From the IMG/VR virus record IMGVR_UViG_3300025769_000096, positions 1 through 64,000 of that record: DNA of 64,000 nt, one strand, 5' to 3'. The stretch is from a virus. Position 1 is the stretch's first letter. Every line of letters begins with the position of its first letter. The notes below the pieces were generated by a model. That model was not told the DNA's origin. It did no database searches and was given only the letters and a program-made list of their open reading frames with translations. Of this stretch, positions 58,229 to 64,000 are shown in pieces. Position numbers and translations under genes: made by a program.

Positions 58229-58256
58229 TAAAAAAACTAAGTATTTTTACCTAGTT
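58229..58256 (-). terminator. Rho-independent terminator of the tRNA operon
   Basis: Minus strand 9-bp stem AACTAGGTA / TACTTAGTT (one G-T pair), AAAA loop, then TTTTT. Overlaps the stop of 58247-58420. Confidence 0.75.
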
Positions 58257-58420
58257 TGTGTTGATTCTAAGATATATTCTACGGTGCTAGCAATATCATT
58301 CATAGCAACACGAAGATCATGTTGTTGTCCTGATTCTTGACGACATATTGGACGACGATTGTCTGTAAGGGTCCAACGCCAAAGACTCATATCAGCACAA
58401 TACCAAAGATTAATTCTCAT
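58247..58420 (-). CDS. Hypothetical protein (57 aa)
   Basis: Starts MRINLWYCADMSLWRWTLTD and has RQESGQQHDLRVAMNDIAST, the pattern of a small protein family common in cyanophages. ATG at 58420 chosen by that family start; the frame continues to 58486. Last gene of the tRNA operon. Function unknown. Confidence 0.75.
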   Translation of the reverse strand: MRINLWYCADMSLWRWTLTDNRRPICRQESGQQHDLRVAMNDIASTVEYILESTQTR

Positions 58421-58565
58421 TTTTGCTATGCTCCAACTTGACCCAGTTAAGAAGTGCATTGATTTCTGCTCTTTTTTCTTCCCCAAAGTCTTGCCCCTTG
58501 CTAAACATGTAGAAGTCTAATGCCTCGATGACATTCTTACGGTCTTTTTGAGATAATAGTGACAT
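58410..58565 (-). CDS. Small helical protein (51 aa)
   Basis: MSLLSQKDRKNVIEALDFYM and a helix (EEKRAEINALLNWVKL). Overlaps the next gene by 11 nt and follows the tRNA-Thr-type gene after 19 nt. Unknown function. Confidence 0.65.
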   Translation of the reverse strand: MSLLSQKDRKNVIEALDFYMFSKGQDFGEEKRAEINALLNWVKLEHSKNEN

Positions 58566-58584
58566 TTGGAGTTTAATGAACTCA

Positions 58585-58669
58585 AGCTGGAGACAGGATT
58601 TGAACCTGCGGTGTCCTTTCGGAGCGGCATTACAAGTGCCGTGCGTTCGACCTCTACGCTAACTCCAGC
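58585..58669 (-). tRNA. tRNA with UGU anticodon on a Ser-type (long variable arm) body
   Basis: Acceptor GCTGGAG/CTCCAGC with discriminator T. D-arm with 3 bp, AGAGGTCGAACGC. Anticodon stem CGGCA/TGCCG with loop CTTGTAA, so anticodon TGT (Thr, ACA codons). The variable arm is 15 nt with TCC-GAAA-GGA stem-loop. T arm GCAGG-TTCAAAT-CCTGT. Length 85 nt. A long variable arm and GGTCGAA D-loop fit tRNA-Ser and not tRNA-Thr. It lies 3 nt after 58673-58942. No CCA is encoded. Confidence 0.85.
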
Positions 58670-58672
58670 AAA

Positions 58673-58942
58673 TTAATCAACAGGCAACATTTCTGGATTT
58701 TCCAGATCTAATTCGAATAAGAGTGGATGGCATTGCTCTTCAATCAAATATGAAGAACATTTGTACATGTCATCAACTTCATACCGCCTTTCTTTGTCTG
58801 CGATTTTAATTAACTCCTCATCGAATATAGATTCGTCGGGGAGGTCATCGAAAGTAAAGGGAACACCACTTATGAAGTACATAAGCACTATTTGCTTACC
58901 TTCATTGTACCATACATATCTGGCATCAATTCGGTATTTCAT
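58673..58942 (-). CDS. Hypothetical protein between tRNAs (89 aa)
   Basis: MKYRIDARYVWYNEGKQIVL then FDDLPDESIFDEELIKIADK; soluble alpha/beta, acidic. A CCCTAAATA string and a TTAGGG/CCCTAA hairpin lie between tRNA-Leu and this gene. It sits inside the tRNA transcript and would be released by tRNA processing. Unknown function. Confidence 0.75.
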   Translation of the reverse strand: MKYRIDARYVWYNEGKQIVLMYFISGVPFTFDDLPDESIFDEELIKIADKERRYEVDDMYKCSSYLIEEQCHPLLFELDLENPEMLPVD

Positions 58943-58983
58943 AAGTAGTTCTCTACTTTTGAATATTTAGGGATAAACCCTAA

Positions 58984-59057
58984 TACCCGTGGGCGGATTC
59001 GAACCGCCGACTGCTCGATTTTAAGTCGAGAACCTCATTCCGCTGGGTCACACGGGC
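58984..59057 (-). tRNA. tRNA-Leu (UAA), class I shape
   Basis: Acceptor GCCCGTG/CACGGGT, discriminator A. Anticodon stem CTCGA/TCGAG with loop CTTAAAA (anticodon TAA, reads UUA). Variable loop is only CAGTC (5 nt), whereas tRNA-Leu normally has a long variable arm. T arm GGCGG-TTCGAAT-CCGCC. 74 nt. Confidence 0.85.
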
Positions 59058-59079
59058 ATTTGTTGGCGATAAACGCCAA

Positions 59080-59151
59080 TGGTTCTGGAGAGAATTGAAC
59101 TCTCTTCTTACACTTATAAGGTGTAGGCTTTAACCAATAAGCAACAGAACC
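59080..59151 (-). tRNA. tRNA-Ile (UAU)
   Basis: Acceptor GGTTCTG/CAGAACC, discriminator A. Anticodon stem TACAC/GTGTA, loop CTTATAA: anticodon TAT, reading AUA, a codon rare in marine Synechococcus but more frequent in AT-rich phage genes. 72 nt, first in the operon. Confidence 0.9.
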
Positions 59152-59163
59152 GATTATATGACT

Positions 59164-59192
59164 ATTATAGCATTAAAAGAAATAATAGTCAA
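59164..59192 (-). promoter_or_regulatory. Sigma70-type promoter of the tRNA operon
   Basis: Minus strand TTGACT (59192-59187), 17-nt spacer, TATAAT (59169-59164); the tRNA-Ile 5' end is 12 nt downstream. Confidence 0.88.
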
Positions 59193-59605
59193 CTTTCATT
59201 TAATTGTCTTCTTTTTTTGTGAAACCCAACTTTTTTATTTAAAGTTTTGTAAGTATCAGTTAAAGAATGGCAATTGGGACACAAAACTCGTAAGTTTTCT
59301 TTGTATCCATTTTCTCTTGAACCGTCTATGTGGTCTATTTCAAGATAAACAACACCATTTACTGGATTTGCTTTCCCCCAACCACATTCAGAACATTTGT
59401 GTCCTGATTCCTCAAGCATATACTTTCTAACAAAATCGCTTGGTCTTCCATCTCTAACCTGTCCGGTTATTTTTTTGGACAACCAGTCGCTTATGTTTTG
59501 TTGATAGTAATCCTCTTGTTGGCATTTGTTGGAACAATAAAGTCCTTTTCCCTGAGATGGGAAATAATTAAATTGCTTTTTACAATTTTTACAACTTCCT
59601 ATCAT
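59189..59605 (-). CDS. HNH endonuclease with N-terminal zinc finger (138 aa)
   Basis: SCKNCKKQF ... CSNKC at the N-terminus forms a Cys4 zinc-finger of the kind often found on phage HNH proteins. The nuclease core is CSECG, YLEIDHIDGSRENGYKENLR (catalytic His) and CPNCHSL. The stop codon lies in the -35 region of the tRNA promoter. Upstream is a consensus sigma70 promoter (59663-59691) followed by a 13-bp inverted repeat with a late promoter. Confidence 0.9.
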   Translation of the reverse strand: MIGSCKNCKKQFNYFPSQGKGLYCSNKCQQEDYYQQNISDWLSKKITGQVRDGRPSDFVRKYMLEESGHKCSECGWGKANPVNGVVYLEIDHIDGSRENGYKENLRVLCPNCHSLTDTYKTLNKKVGFHKKRRQLNES

Positions 59606-59648
59606 ATTACTTAGAGCAGTGTTTATTTTTATTTATGCTCTAAGTAAT
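59606..59648 (-). promoter_or_regulatory. Gating hairpin with late promoter
   Basis: Perfect 13-bp arms ATTACTTAGAGCA (59606-59618) and TGCTCTAAGTAAT (59636-59648) around a 17-nt loop; the minus strand carries GCATAAATA spanning arm and loop. The 3' arm touches the HNH ATG at 59605. Confidence 0.85.
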
Positions 59649-59662
59649 TTAGGCACTTAACA

Positions 59663-59691
59663 ATTATAAGGCATAAACCTCAGATTGTCAA
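59663..59691 (-). promoter_or_regulatory. Consensus sigma70 promoter
   Basis: Minus strand TTGACA (59691-59686), 17-nt spacer, TATAAT (59668-59663), upstream of the gated HNH gene at 59605. Confidence 0.9.
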
Positions 59692-59700
59692 GTGCTTGTA

Positions 59701-59910
59701 TCATTCCATTTCGTAAGTTGGTGGATGATACTTGAGATACTCTTGGAAGGTCATTTTCATTTCCTTCTGAGTCATACCGCAGTGCTTCGCTGCTGCGGGC
59801 ACGGTCATTTTAGCACGAAATAGTGCCTCGTTTGCTTCTTTGACATTTTCTGGTGTTGTCTTCACCCTCCGCTCTATTAGAGACTGATAGTCAATTTTGA
59901 TTAAATTCAT
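59701..59910 (-). CDS. Small HTH-type protein (69 aa)
   Basis: MNLIKIDYQSLIERRVKTTP, then VPAAAKHCGMTQKEMKMTFQ, which looks like a helix-turn-helix (A-A-A-K-H-C-G-M-T). This family occurs in many cyanophages; role unknown, a small DNA-binding regulator is possible. ATG at 59910 matches that family; the frame continues to 59928. Confidence 0.7.
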   Translation of the reverse strand: MNLIKIDYQSLIERRVKTTPENVKEANEALFRAKMTVPAAAKHCGMTQKEMKMTFQEYLKYHPPTYEME

Positions 59911-59982
59911 GAAAACCCTACAGACCAAAAAATTACCGGGATTTTTTTCCGCCCAAAAATGGAATTAAAAGTCGATTTTCCC

Positions 59983-60165
59983 TCAGAGTGGACTTGCATA
60001 AGCAAGAGTGTCTTCTCCCAGTGTGGCACGAACAAATTTTAGCACATTCATAAACTCTTCGGTGGTATCACAGACCACTTCCTTTTCTGACCCCTCACTG
60101 GAATAGATATACACAGTGCGCTTGATGGGGTCCACCACGCATCGAGTCAGATACTCATCAGACAT
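59983..60165 (-). CDS. Hypothetical protein (60 aa)
   Basis: MSDEYLTRCVVDPIKRTVYI then EFMNVLKFVRATLGEDTLAY; beta-hairpin plus helix. ATG at 60165 chosen because the promoter at 60193-60221 lies upstream and the family starts here. Function unknown. Confidence 0.75.
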   Translation of the reverse strand: MSDEYLTRCVVDPIKRTVYIYSSEGSEKEVVCDTTEEFMNVLKFVRATLGEDTLAYASPL

Positions 60166-60192
60166 TTGGTCTCGTTCGTTGATTACCTGACT

Positions 60193-60221
60193 ATCATAGC
60201 ACGATGGGTGTTGGGTGTCAA
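60193..60221 (-). promoter_or_regulatory. Sigma70-type promoter
   Basis: Minus strand TTGACA (60221-60216), 17-nt spacer, TATGAT (60198-60193); reads into 59983-60165 and probably 59701-59910. Confidence 0.88.
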
Positions 60222-60230
60222 CATAAAAAA

Positions 60231-60683
60231 TCAAAGGAGCTCGAATACTTCTATACCTATTCTAGGAATATCTCCAATTCGGCGAAGTGATGGCACAGGT
60301 CTACCTTCAACCACAAGGAAAGTTTCTGTTGAGGATATTGTATTGGAAAGAAAAACTTGAGGGTAATATGTTTCTGTCCAAGATTCTGCACCACCGCCTA
60401 TTGGAGTATTAACTCTTCTTACCTGTGGTGGAATTAGGTATACTACATTTATAAAAGTTTTTTTTAAATCGCATTGTCCAGTAATACCTGAGGTATCATA
60501 TGCGAGGTTTCCTGAGAGTTGAATCTCAATCCTATTATTTCCACTACTTCCACCTCCCCACTGATAAACAGAAAGATCTGGAAGTGGTAATCTTTGACTC
60601 ACTTCTATTAGTCCATTGTCAAACCGACCAAATTTCCTTTTTATAATACTACTACCACCAAAAAATTGACTAAAATTGCTCAT
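60231..60683 (-). CDS. Virion protein, SQFFG family (150 aa)
   Basis: Begins MSNFSQFFGGSSIIKRKF, the same SQFFG start as the neighbour at 60797. The remainder is beta-rich (YQWGGGSSGNNRIEIQLSGN). A structural tail-fibre-associated or adaptor protein is inferred from position and the shared cap. AAATAAATA and AAGGAGA precede it. Confidence 0.7.
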   Translation of the reverse strand: MSNFSQFFGGSSIIKRKFGRFDNGLIEVSQRLPLPDLSVYQWGGGSSGNNRIEIQLSGNLAYDTSGITGQCDLKKTFINVVYLIPPQVRRVNTPIGGGAESWTETYYPQVFLSNTISSTETFLVVEGRPVPSLRRIGDIPRIGIEVFELL

Positions 60684-60703
60684 TTAACTTATCTCCTTTT
60701 GTG

Positions 60704-60712
60704 TATTTATTT
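60704..60712 (-). promoter_or_regulatory. Late promoter-like element
   Basis: Minus strand AAATAAATAC, 21 nt upstream of 60683. Confidence 0.55.
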
Positions 60713-60796
60713 TCTGTAATCTATCCTTGTTCCTCAATTAACTGATTATCATAGTAAGTACTAAGAAGTAATTTCAATAGAAAATTCTATATTTTA

Positions 60797-61714
60797 TTAG
60801 TTAAATGTAATTGATGCAATTGATGTAGTATCAGTAAAAGTGTAAATGCGATAACTTATACCATCAGTATCAGTTTCAAAACTTTGTGTTGCACCAGGTG
60901 CTGTTGCTGCTGGAAAAGTATCTGGATATGCAACGATTACAACGCCACTTCCACCATTGCTTTCCACGACACCGAAATTGCCAACTGAACCTCCACCTCC
61001 ACTACCAGTACCGTCTACTCCTGGTGTTGGTGCTGCAAATTGACTGCCCCCATTTCCACCGATTCCACTGCCGCCAAGGTCCAGTGGGAAACTGGACGGT
61101 AATCCAGATCCCGGATCTTGACCTCCACCTCCACCTCCACCAAAAAATCCTGAAAATATTGAAATATTAATGCCATCTCCACCTTTGAAAGAAGAACCTT
61201 CACTGCCAGCACCGCCGCCGCCAAAGGAGCTCGCTCCAACAGGGCCCCCCTGGCCATTTGTAAAACTAGCAACAGTGATATTAGATTCTGCTGAAATACA
61301 AGTATAAGAATTAAATGAATTAAAAGAAGCCTCTGTTCCCCGATTACCAAAGCCTGATTTCCCACCACCACTGCCAAGTGTAGTTGCAGGAGTAGGGGTA
61401 AATGTGCCATAACCACCTCCACCTCCCCCTTCTGCCTTTAAGTTAGAAAAATAAGAAGTTTTGCCATTAAGGTCTCCAGTAAACTGCCCACGACCACCCC
61501 CACCAACTCTAATTGGATATGCAATATTCCTATTTACCAGTAAATTATCCACATAAAGTACTTTTCCGGCACCACCGCCACCACCACCGGTGGCAGCTGC
61601 GCCACCAGCACCACCGCCACCAACAATAAGCAATTTTAATGGTATAGCATCGGGATTAACAGGTAATGGGAGTTGAGCATTTCCAGAACCAAAAAATTGA
61701 CTTAAATTTGTCAT
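60797..61714 (-). CDS. Glycine-rich fibre/adhesin protein (305 aa)
   Basis: Starts MTNLSQFFGSGNAQLPLPVN, then polyglycine-rich runs across residues about 30-250 (GGGGAGGAAATGGGGGGAG type) as in the polyglycine-sandwich tips of T4-like fibres (gp38 adhesins). The C-terminus (VVIVAYPDTFPAATAPGAT) is a beta sandwich. This suggests a fibre-tip receptor binder. GGAGG ribosome binding site 9 nt before the ATG; 0-nt gap to the gene at 61715. Confidence 0.75.
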   Translation of the reverse strand: MTNLSQFFGSGNAQLPLPVNPDAIPLKLLIVGGGGAGGAAATGGGGGGAGKVLYVDNLLVNRNIAYPIRVGGGGRGQFTGDLNGKTSYFSNLKAEGGGGGGYGTFTPTPATTLGSGGGKSGFGNRGTEASFNSFNSYTCISAESNITVASFTNGQGGPVGASSFGGGGAGSEGSSFKGGDGINISIFSGFFGGGGGGGQDPGSGLPSSFPLDLGGSGIGGNGGSQFAAPTPGVDGTGSGGGGSVGNFGVVESNGGSGVVIVAYPDTFPAATAPGATQSFETDTDGISYRIYTFTDTTSIASITFN

Positions 61715-62023
61715 TTAACTAATCCTCCATCCGATAGTATTATCTACGTATACAAATTCTATTGTAGCATATTGCAAATTTATTGTGAGATTATCATCAA
61801 GGTTCATAATTTTTTCACCGTTTCTATCAATAATAACATTAGTTTTGTCAAATACACTTATTTTGACTTTATTTCCAACAAATCCCCTAGGTAATGTTAA
61901 AGTAATTCCGGTTCCGCCAGATGTTGGAACAATACAATACTCAAAATTATCTAGAGTTTTGTTTACTGTAGTCGTTGTAATTGTATAAGGTGCATTTATA
62001 AATTGATTAGCTCTAAGTGCCAT
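61715..62023 (-). CDS. Small virion protein (102 aa)
   Basis: MALRANQFINAPYTITTTTV then beta strands (VKISVFDKTNVIIDRNGEK). Similar layout to 62048 and 62804 (strand-rich end with a Trp near the C-terminus, IGWRIS). TATAAATA lies 21 nt upstream. Confidence 0.7.
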   Translation of the reverse strand: MALRANQFINAPYTITTTTVNKTLDNFEYCIVPTSGGTGITLTLPRGFVGNKVKISVFDKTNVIIDRNGEKIMNLDDNLTINLQYATIEFVYVDNTIGWRIS

Positions 62024-62044
62024 TATTCATTTCTCCTTGTATTT

Positions 62045-62052
62045 TATTTATA
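62045..62052 (-). promoter_or_regulatory. T4-type late promoter
   Basis: Minus strand TATAAATA, then ACAAGGAG ribosome binding site, before the ATG at 62023. Confidence 0.8.
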
Positions 62053-62677
62053 CCAAGACCCATCCTTTCACATTTTCACTAACATTCTCTGCGATTGCAG
62101 CGGAAAGTCGTCTTAAATCGGATTGATACGGTCTTCCGACATAAACAAAAGTATATGTTGTATTTGGAACATCCAATATAATTCCAGAAGGAGTACCTAT
62201 ATCTCCTGGAGAAAACCCAAGAATATTATTTGCTGGACTATTTGATGGTAGTGAACTTGGAATAACACGGATACTTTGTGTTGCAGTTCCTTTATGAATC
62301 GAAACTTTATTTCCAAAAACTGGATTTTGAGGTAATCGAAGAGTAATCTCAGCATTTGGAGTTACTGCACTTGTATTTGTGTATTGAACATAAAAATCTC
62401 CGTTCTGAAGTTGTTGTATAGGTTCTGGAATAGTTGCATTTGCTGCATAATATCTTAAAGTTTCATACTCAGAATTGGGAGAGAACCTAACATCTGGAGT
62501 GACTTTGGTATAAGTTATTGGTGTAGCACCACCAATCGAAACTTCTTCTGCAATTTCTCCAGAAGCATTTGCAAGTCCATCATAAATCTCAGTAAAATTT
62601 GAATTAATCTTAACACCACCTTGAAGTAAACTATCAGCTGATTCAATCGGTGCTGTCGTTATACCTTGATATGCCAT
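62048..62677 (-). CDS. Virion protein, MAYQGI family A (209 aa)
   Basis: MAYQGITTAPIESADSLLQG with GGVKINSNFTEIYDGLAN; the motif KINSNFTEIY is shared with 62804-63247, so the two are paralogues. Beta-rich C-terminus (LRLPQNPVFGNKVSIHKG). Likely a trimeric baseplate/fibre adaptor. CATAAATA upstream. Confidence 0.75.
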   Translation of the reverse strand: MAYQGITTAPIESADSLLQGGVKINSNFTEIYDGLANASGEIAEEVSIGGATPITYTKVTPDVRFSPNSEYETLRYYAANATIPEPIQQLQNGDFYVQYTNTSAVTPNAEITLRLPQNPVFGNKVSIHKGTATQSIRVIPSSLPSNSPANNILGFSPGDIGTPSGIILDVPNTTYTFVYVGRPYQSDLRRLSAAIAENVSENVKGWVLV

Positions 62678-62697
62678 CGAATCTAATCTTTATTGAA

Positions 62698-62705
62698 TAT
62701 TTATG
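62698..62705 (-). promoter_or_regulatory. T4-type late promoter
   Basis: Minus strand CATAAATA, 20 nt upstream of 62677. Confidence 0.7.
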
Positions 62706-62707
62706 AA

Positions 62708-62794
62708 TTACTTAAAAGTATACACTCTAACTTTACCTCTTGCTCCATTTGTACTATCGGATATGTTGGAGATATATGATTTAACTAATCTCAT
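62708..62794 (-). CDS. Possible micropeptide (28 aa)
   Basis: MRLVKSYISNISDSTNGARG then KVRVYTFK. It lies between the two MAYQGI genes, 9 nt after the preceding stop, with no clear ribosome binding site. Basic, strand-forming tail. Could be a virion peptide or chance frame. Confidence 0.35.
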   Translation of the reverse strand: MRLVKSYISNISDSTNGARGKVRVYTFK

Positions 62795-62803
62795 TTTATG
62801 TAT

Positions 62804-63247
62804 TTATTTTATTGCCCAACCAAAACTTGATCCGGTATAGACAAGATCAAATGAAATATAGTCTTTGTCTAAAGTCAGATCTTCATTCAAACCTTGAATT
62901 AGGGATACACTAGGTATAAGAATACTATTGGTTGAATCTTTACTAATAATTCCAAATCTTGTTCCAATTGGAGCGGATGATAAATTATTTAAATTTACTC
63001 TACTACTGGGTCCCTCTAAAATATAAAGAGTATTAGCTTCACTTACAAGAGGATTGACAGAACCATTACTAGGCACCTCAACTACCGCATTATAACCAAC
63101 TTTTTGATTGAGATTTATAATACTTCCGTCACCTAAAGAAGTATAGATCTCTTGAAAGTTTTCATTAATTTTAGTAGCACCACTAAACAAAGTATCTCCA
63201 TCTCCGGCATTAATGCCAGTTCCAGTACTAATTCCTTGATATGCCAT
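62804..63247 (-). CDS. Virion protein, MAYQGI family B (147 aa)
   Basis: MAYQGISTGTGINAGDGDTL, then KINENFQEIYTSLGDGSI. Paralogue of 62048-62677 with a shorter C-terminus ending VYTGSSFGWAIK. CTAAATA lies 21 nt upstream. Structural; adaptor role inferred. Confidence 0.75.
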   Translation of the reverse strand: MAYQGISTGTGINAGDGDTLFSGATKINENFQEIYTSLGDGSIINLNQKVGYNAVVEVPSNGSVNPLVSEANTLYILEGPSSRVNLNNLSSAPIGTRFGIISKDSTNSILIPSVSLIQGLNEDLTLDKDYISFDLVYTGSSFGWAIK

Positions 63248-63260
63248 ATCTCAGTGATTT

Positions 63261-63521
63261 TTATTGATTATTTAGTTCTGCAGTAACCTGATAGTAACAC
63301 TCAATGGGGAGCATTCCTTCAGAACCTAATCTAATTTCTTTAATATCAACTGTTTTGACAAAGATTCTATGATGCATTCCACAAGGAGTCAGAGATACTG
63401 TAATCGTTTTTGGATTAACAGTGTTCTCCCATTCCTTGGGAAGTTTGATAGTATTGTTATTAAAAACTTTTCCTCTTGCAATGACAAGATTATCAGTGTC
63501 TGTATAAAGTGTGTTTTTCAT
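63261..63521 (-). CDS. Small virion protein (86 aa)
   Basis: MKNTLYTDTDNLVIARGKVF then PKTITVSLTPCGMHHRIFVK; beta-rich. Its ATG overlaps the stop of the large gene upstream as ATGA. Structural by context; unknown role. Confidence 0.7.
   Translation of the reverse strand: MKNTLYTDTDNLVIARGKVFNNNTIKLPKEWENTVNPKTITVSLTPCGMHHRIFVKTVDIKEIRLGSEGMLPIECYYQVTAELNNQ
63269..63275 (-). promoter_or_regulatory. Late promoter, CTAAATA variant
   Basis: Minus strand CTAAATAATC inside the 3' end of 63261-63521; drives 63247. Confidence 0.55.
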
Positions 63522-64000
63522 ATTATCTCCTGATTATTGACAAAATCTATTAGTGAACCGTACTCATCTATTTTATCATTTTCACCTCCAATTGACTGTC
63601 TCAATGTCCAAATTCTAATTGCATAATCTGCTCGCTCAGTTCTTAGTGCTTTTGCGGTGTCTTCTCTTGATCCAAATTTGGTGTCAGAAATTAGTGTATC
63701 TCTTGCATTCTCTGCATTAGTAATTGCATTATCTGCAGATCCACATCCAGATCCACCGCTTACTGGTTGATACAGTGGTATAATTCCTGCATATATTCCC
63801 GTAGTAAAATTAAAATCTGTTGTAGAGACTATTCTTGTATCTCCTCTAGATACTGGATTGAAAACAAAGTCTACTGGTTGAACATTAAATCCTATATTAT
63901 AGTAAATTTTTCCTCCACCGACTTTTGGAAATCTTACCTTTTCTCCACCCTTAGTAGTACCTTCATACTCTGGTTTCCAGTCCTGAGTTGCTGATGGATT
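63518..64000 (-). CDS. Structural protein, 3' part only (160 aa visible)
   Basis: The frame is open from the edge of the window to TGA (63520-63518). Visible: GGEKVRFPKVGGGKIYYNIG, VDFVFNPVSRGDTRIVSTTD, GGSGCGSADNAITNAENARD and an Arg/Ala helix (TAKALRTERADYAIRIW) near the end. The beginning lies outside the window. Virion protein by context and beta-rich composition. Confidence 0.8.
   Translation of the reverse strand, partial: NPSATQDWKPEYEGTTKGGEKVRFPKVGGGKIYYNIGFNVQPVDFVFNPVSRGDTRIVSTTDFNFTTGIYAGIIPLYQPVSGGSGCGSADNAITNAENARDTLISDTKFGSREDTAKALRTERADYAIRIWTLRQSIGGENDKIDEYGSLIDFVNNQEII

Noticed and set aside
1-64000. Photosystem genes (psbA, psbD), hli, terminase, capsid or DNA polymerase
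   Set aside because: Looked for typical motifs among all frames; none is present in this window.

Overview
The window is one continuous stretch of an AT-rich, tightly packed genome of a lytic T4-like cyanophage (cyanomyovirus) of marine Synechococcus/Prochlorococcus. Every gene I accept, and all three tRNAs, read on the minus strand. The cyanobacterial host is inferred from a CP12 gene (Calvin-cycle inhibitor) and a CAAD/CURT1-like thylakoid-type membrane protein. The T4-like assignment rests on TATAAATA-type late promoters, a large multi-gene baseplate/fibre cluster and an internal-protein-like gene with a capsid-targeting leader. No photosystem, replication-core or terminase genes lie in this window.

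Region 1 (1-22.3 kb, early/middle accessory genes): about 55 mostly small genes in short transcription units. Sixteen near-identical ~30-bp intergenic boxes (consensus on the minus strand CTGAGCCMCTTAAASTGT followed by a -10-like element; 'GAGCC boxes' below) each precede a unit; several carry the stop codon of the preceding gene. A few units use sigma70-type promoters instead. Recognisable genes are a DNA/RNA-ligase-like nucleotidyltransferase, a MutH-family endonuclease, an unknown 467-aa protein, a Dam methylase, a DEAH helicase, a ParB-like protein, a Cys-His-Asp (papain/transglutaminase-like) protein, CP12, a CAAD protein, two homing-endonuclease-type genes and a predicted injected internal protein. 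A long fibre gene with its small partner (15.5-18.4 kb) sits inside this region under late promoters.

Region 2 (22.4-57.5 kb, late): a 2OG-Fe(II) oxygenase, three tandem ~950-aa fibre proteins each built of 3 x 6 kelch-like repeats, a modification cluster (two DUF6445/2OG-type proteins, a glycosyltransferase-FkbM fusion, a second glycosyltransferase, a sulfotransferase), then a run of very large virion/baseplate/fibre proteins. Late promoters are TATAAATA or the variant CTAAATA.

Region 3 (57.6-60.2 kb): an early-type island inside the late region, with consensus sigma70 promoters, two HNH genes, three tRNAs (Ile-UAU, Leu-UAA and an odd Ser-bodied tRNA with a UGU anticodon) and small genes.

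Region 4 (60.2-64 kb): small late virion proteins and the 3' end of a further structural gene that runs off the edge.

Themes worth following: (i) the 16-copy promoter-like box; (ii) the MutH - unknown - Dam module; (iii) four HNH/homing genes each with a late promoter enclosed by a perfect inverted repeat at the start codon, matching the translational gating known for T4 homing endonucleases; (iv) the 54-blade kelch fibre array; (v) the Ser-type tRNA with a Thr anticodon.
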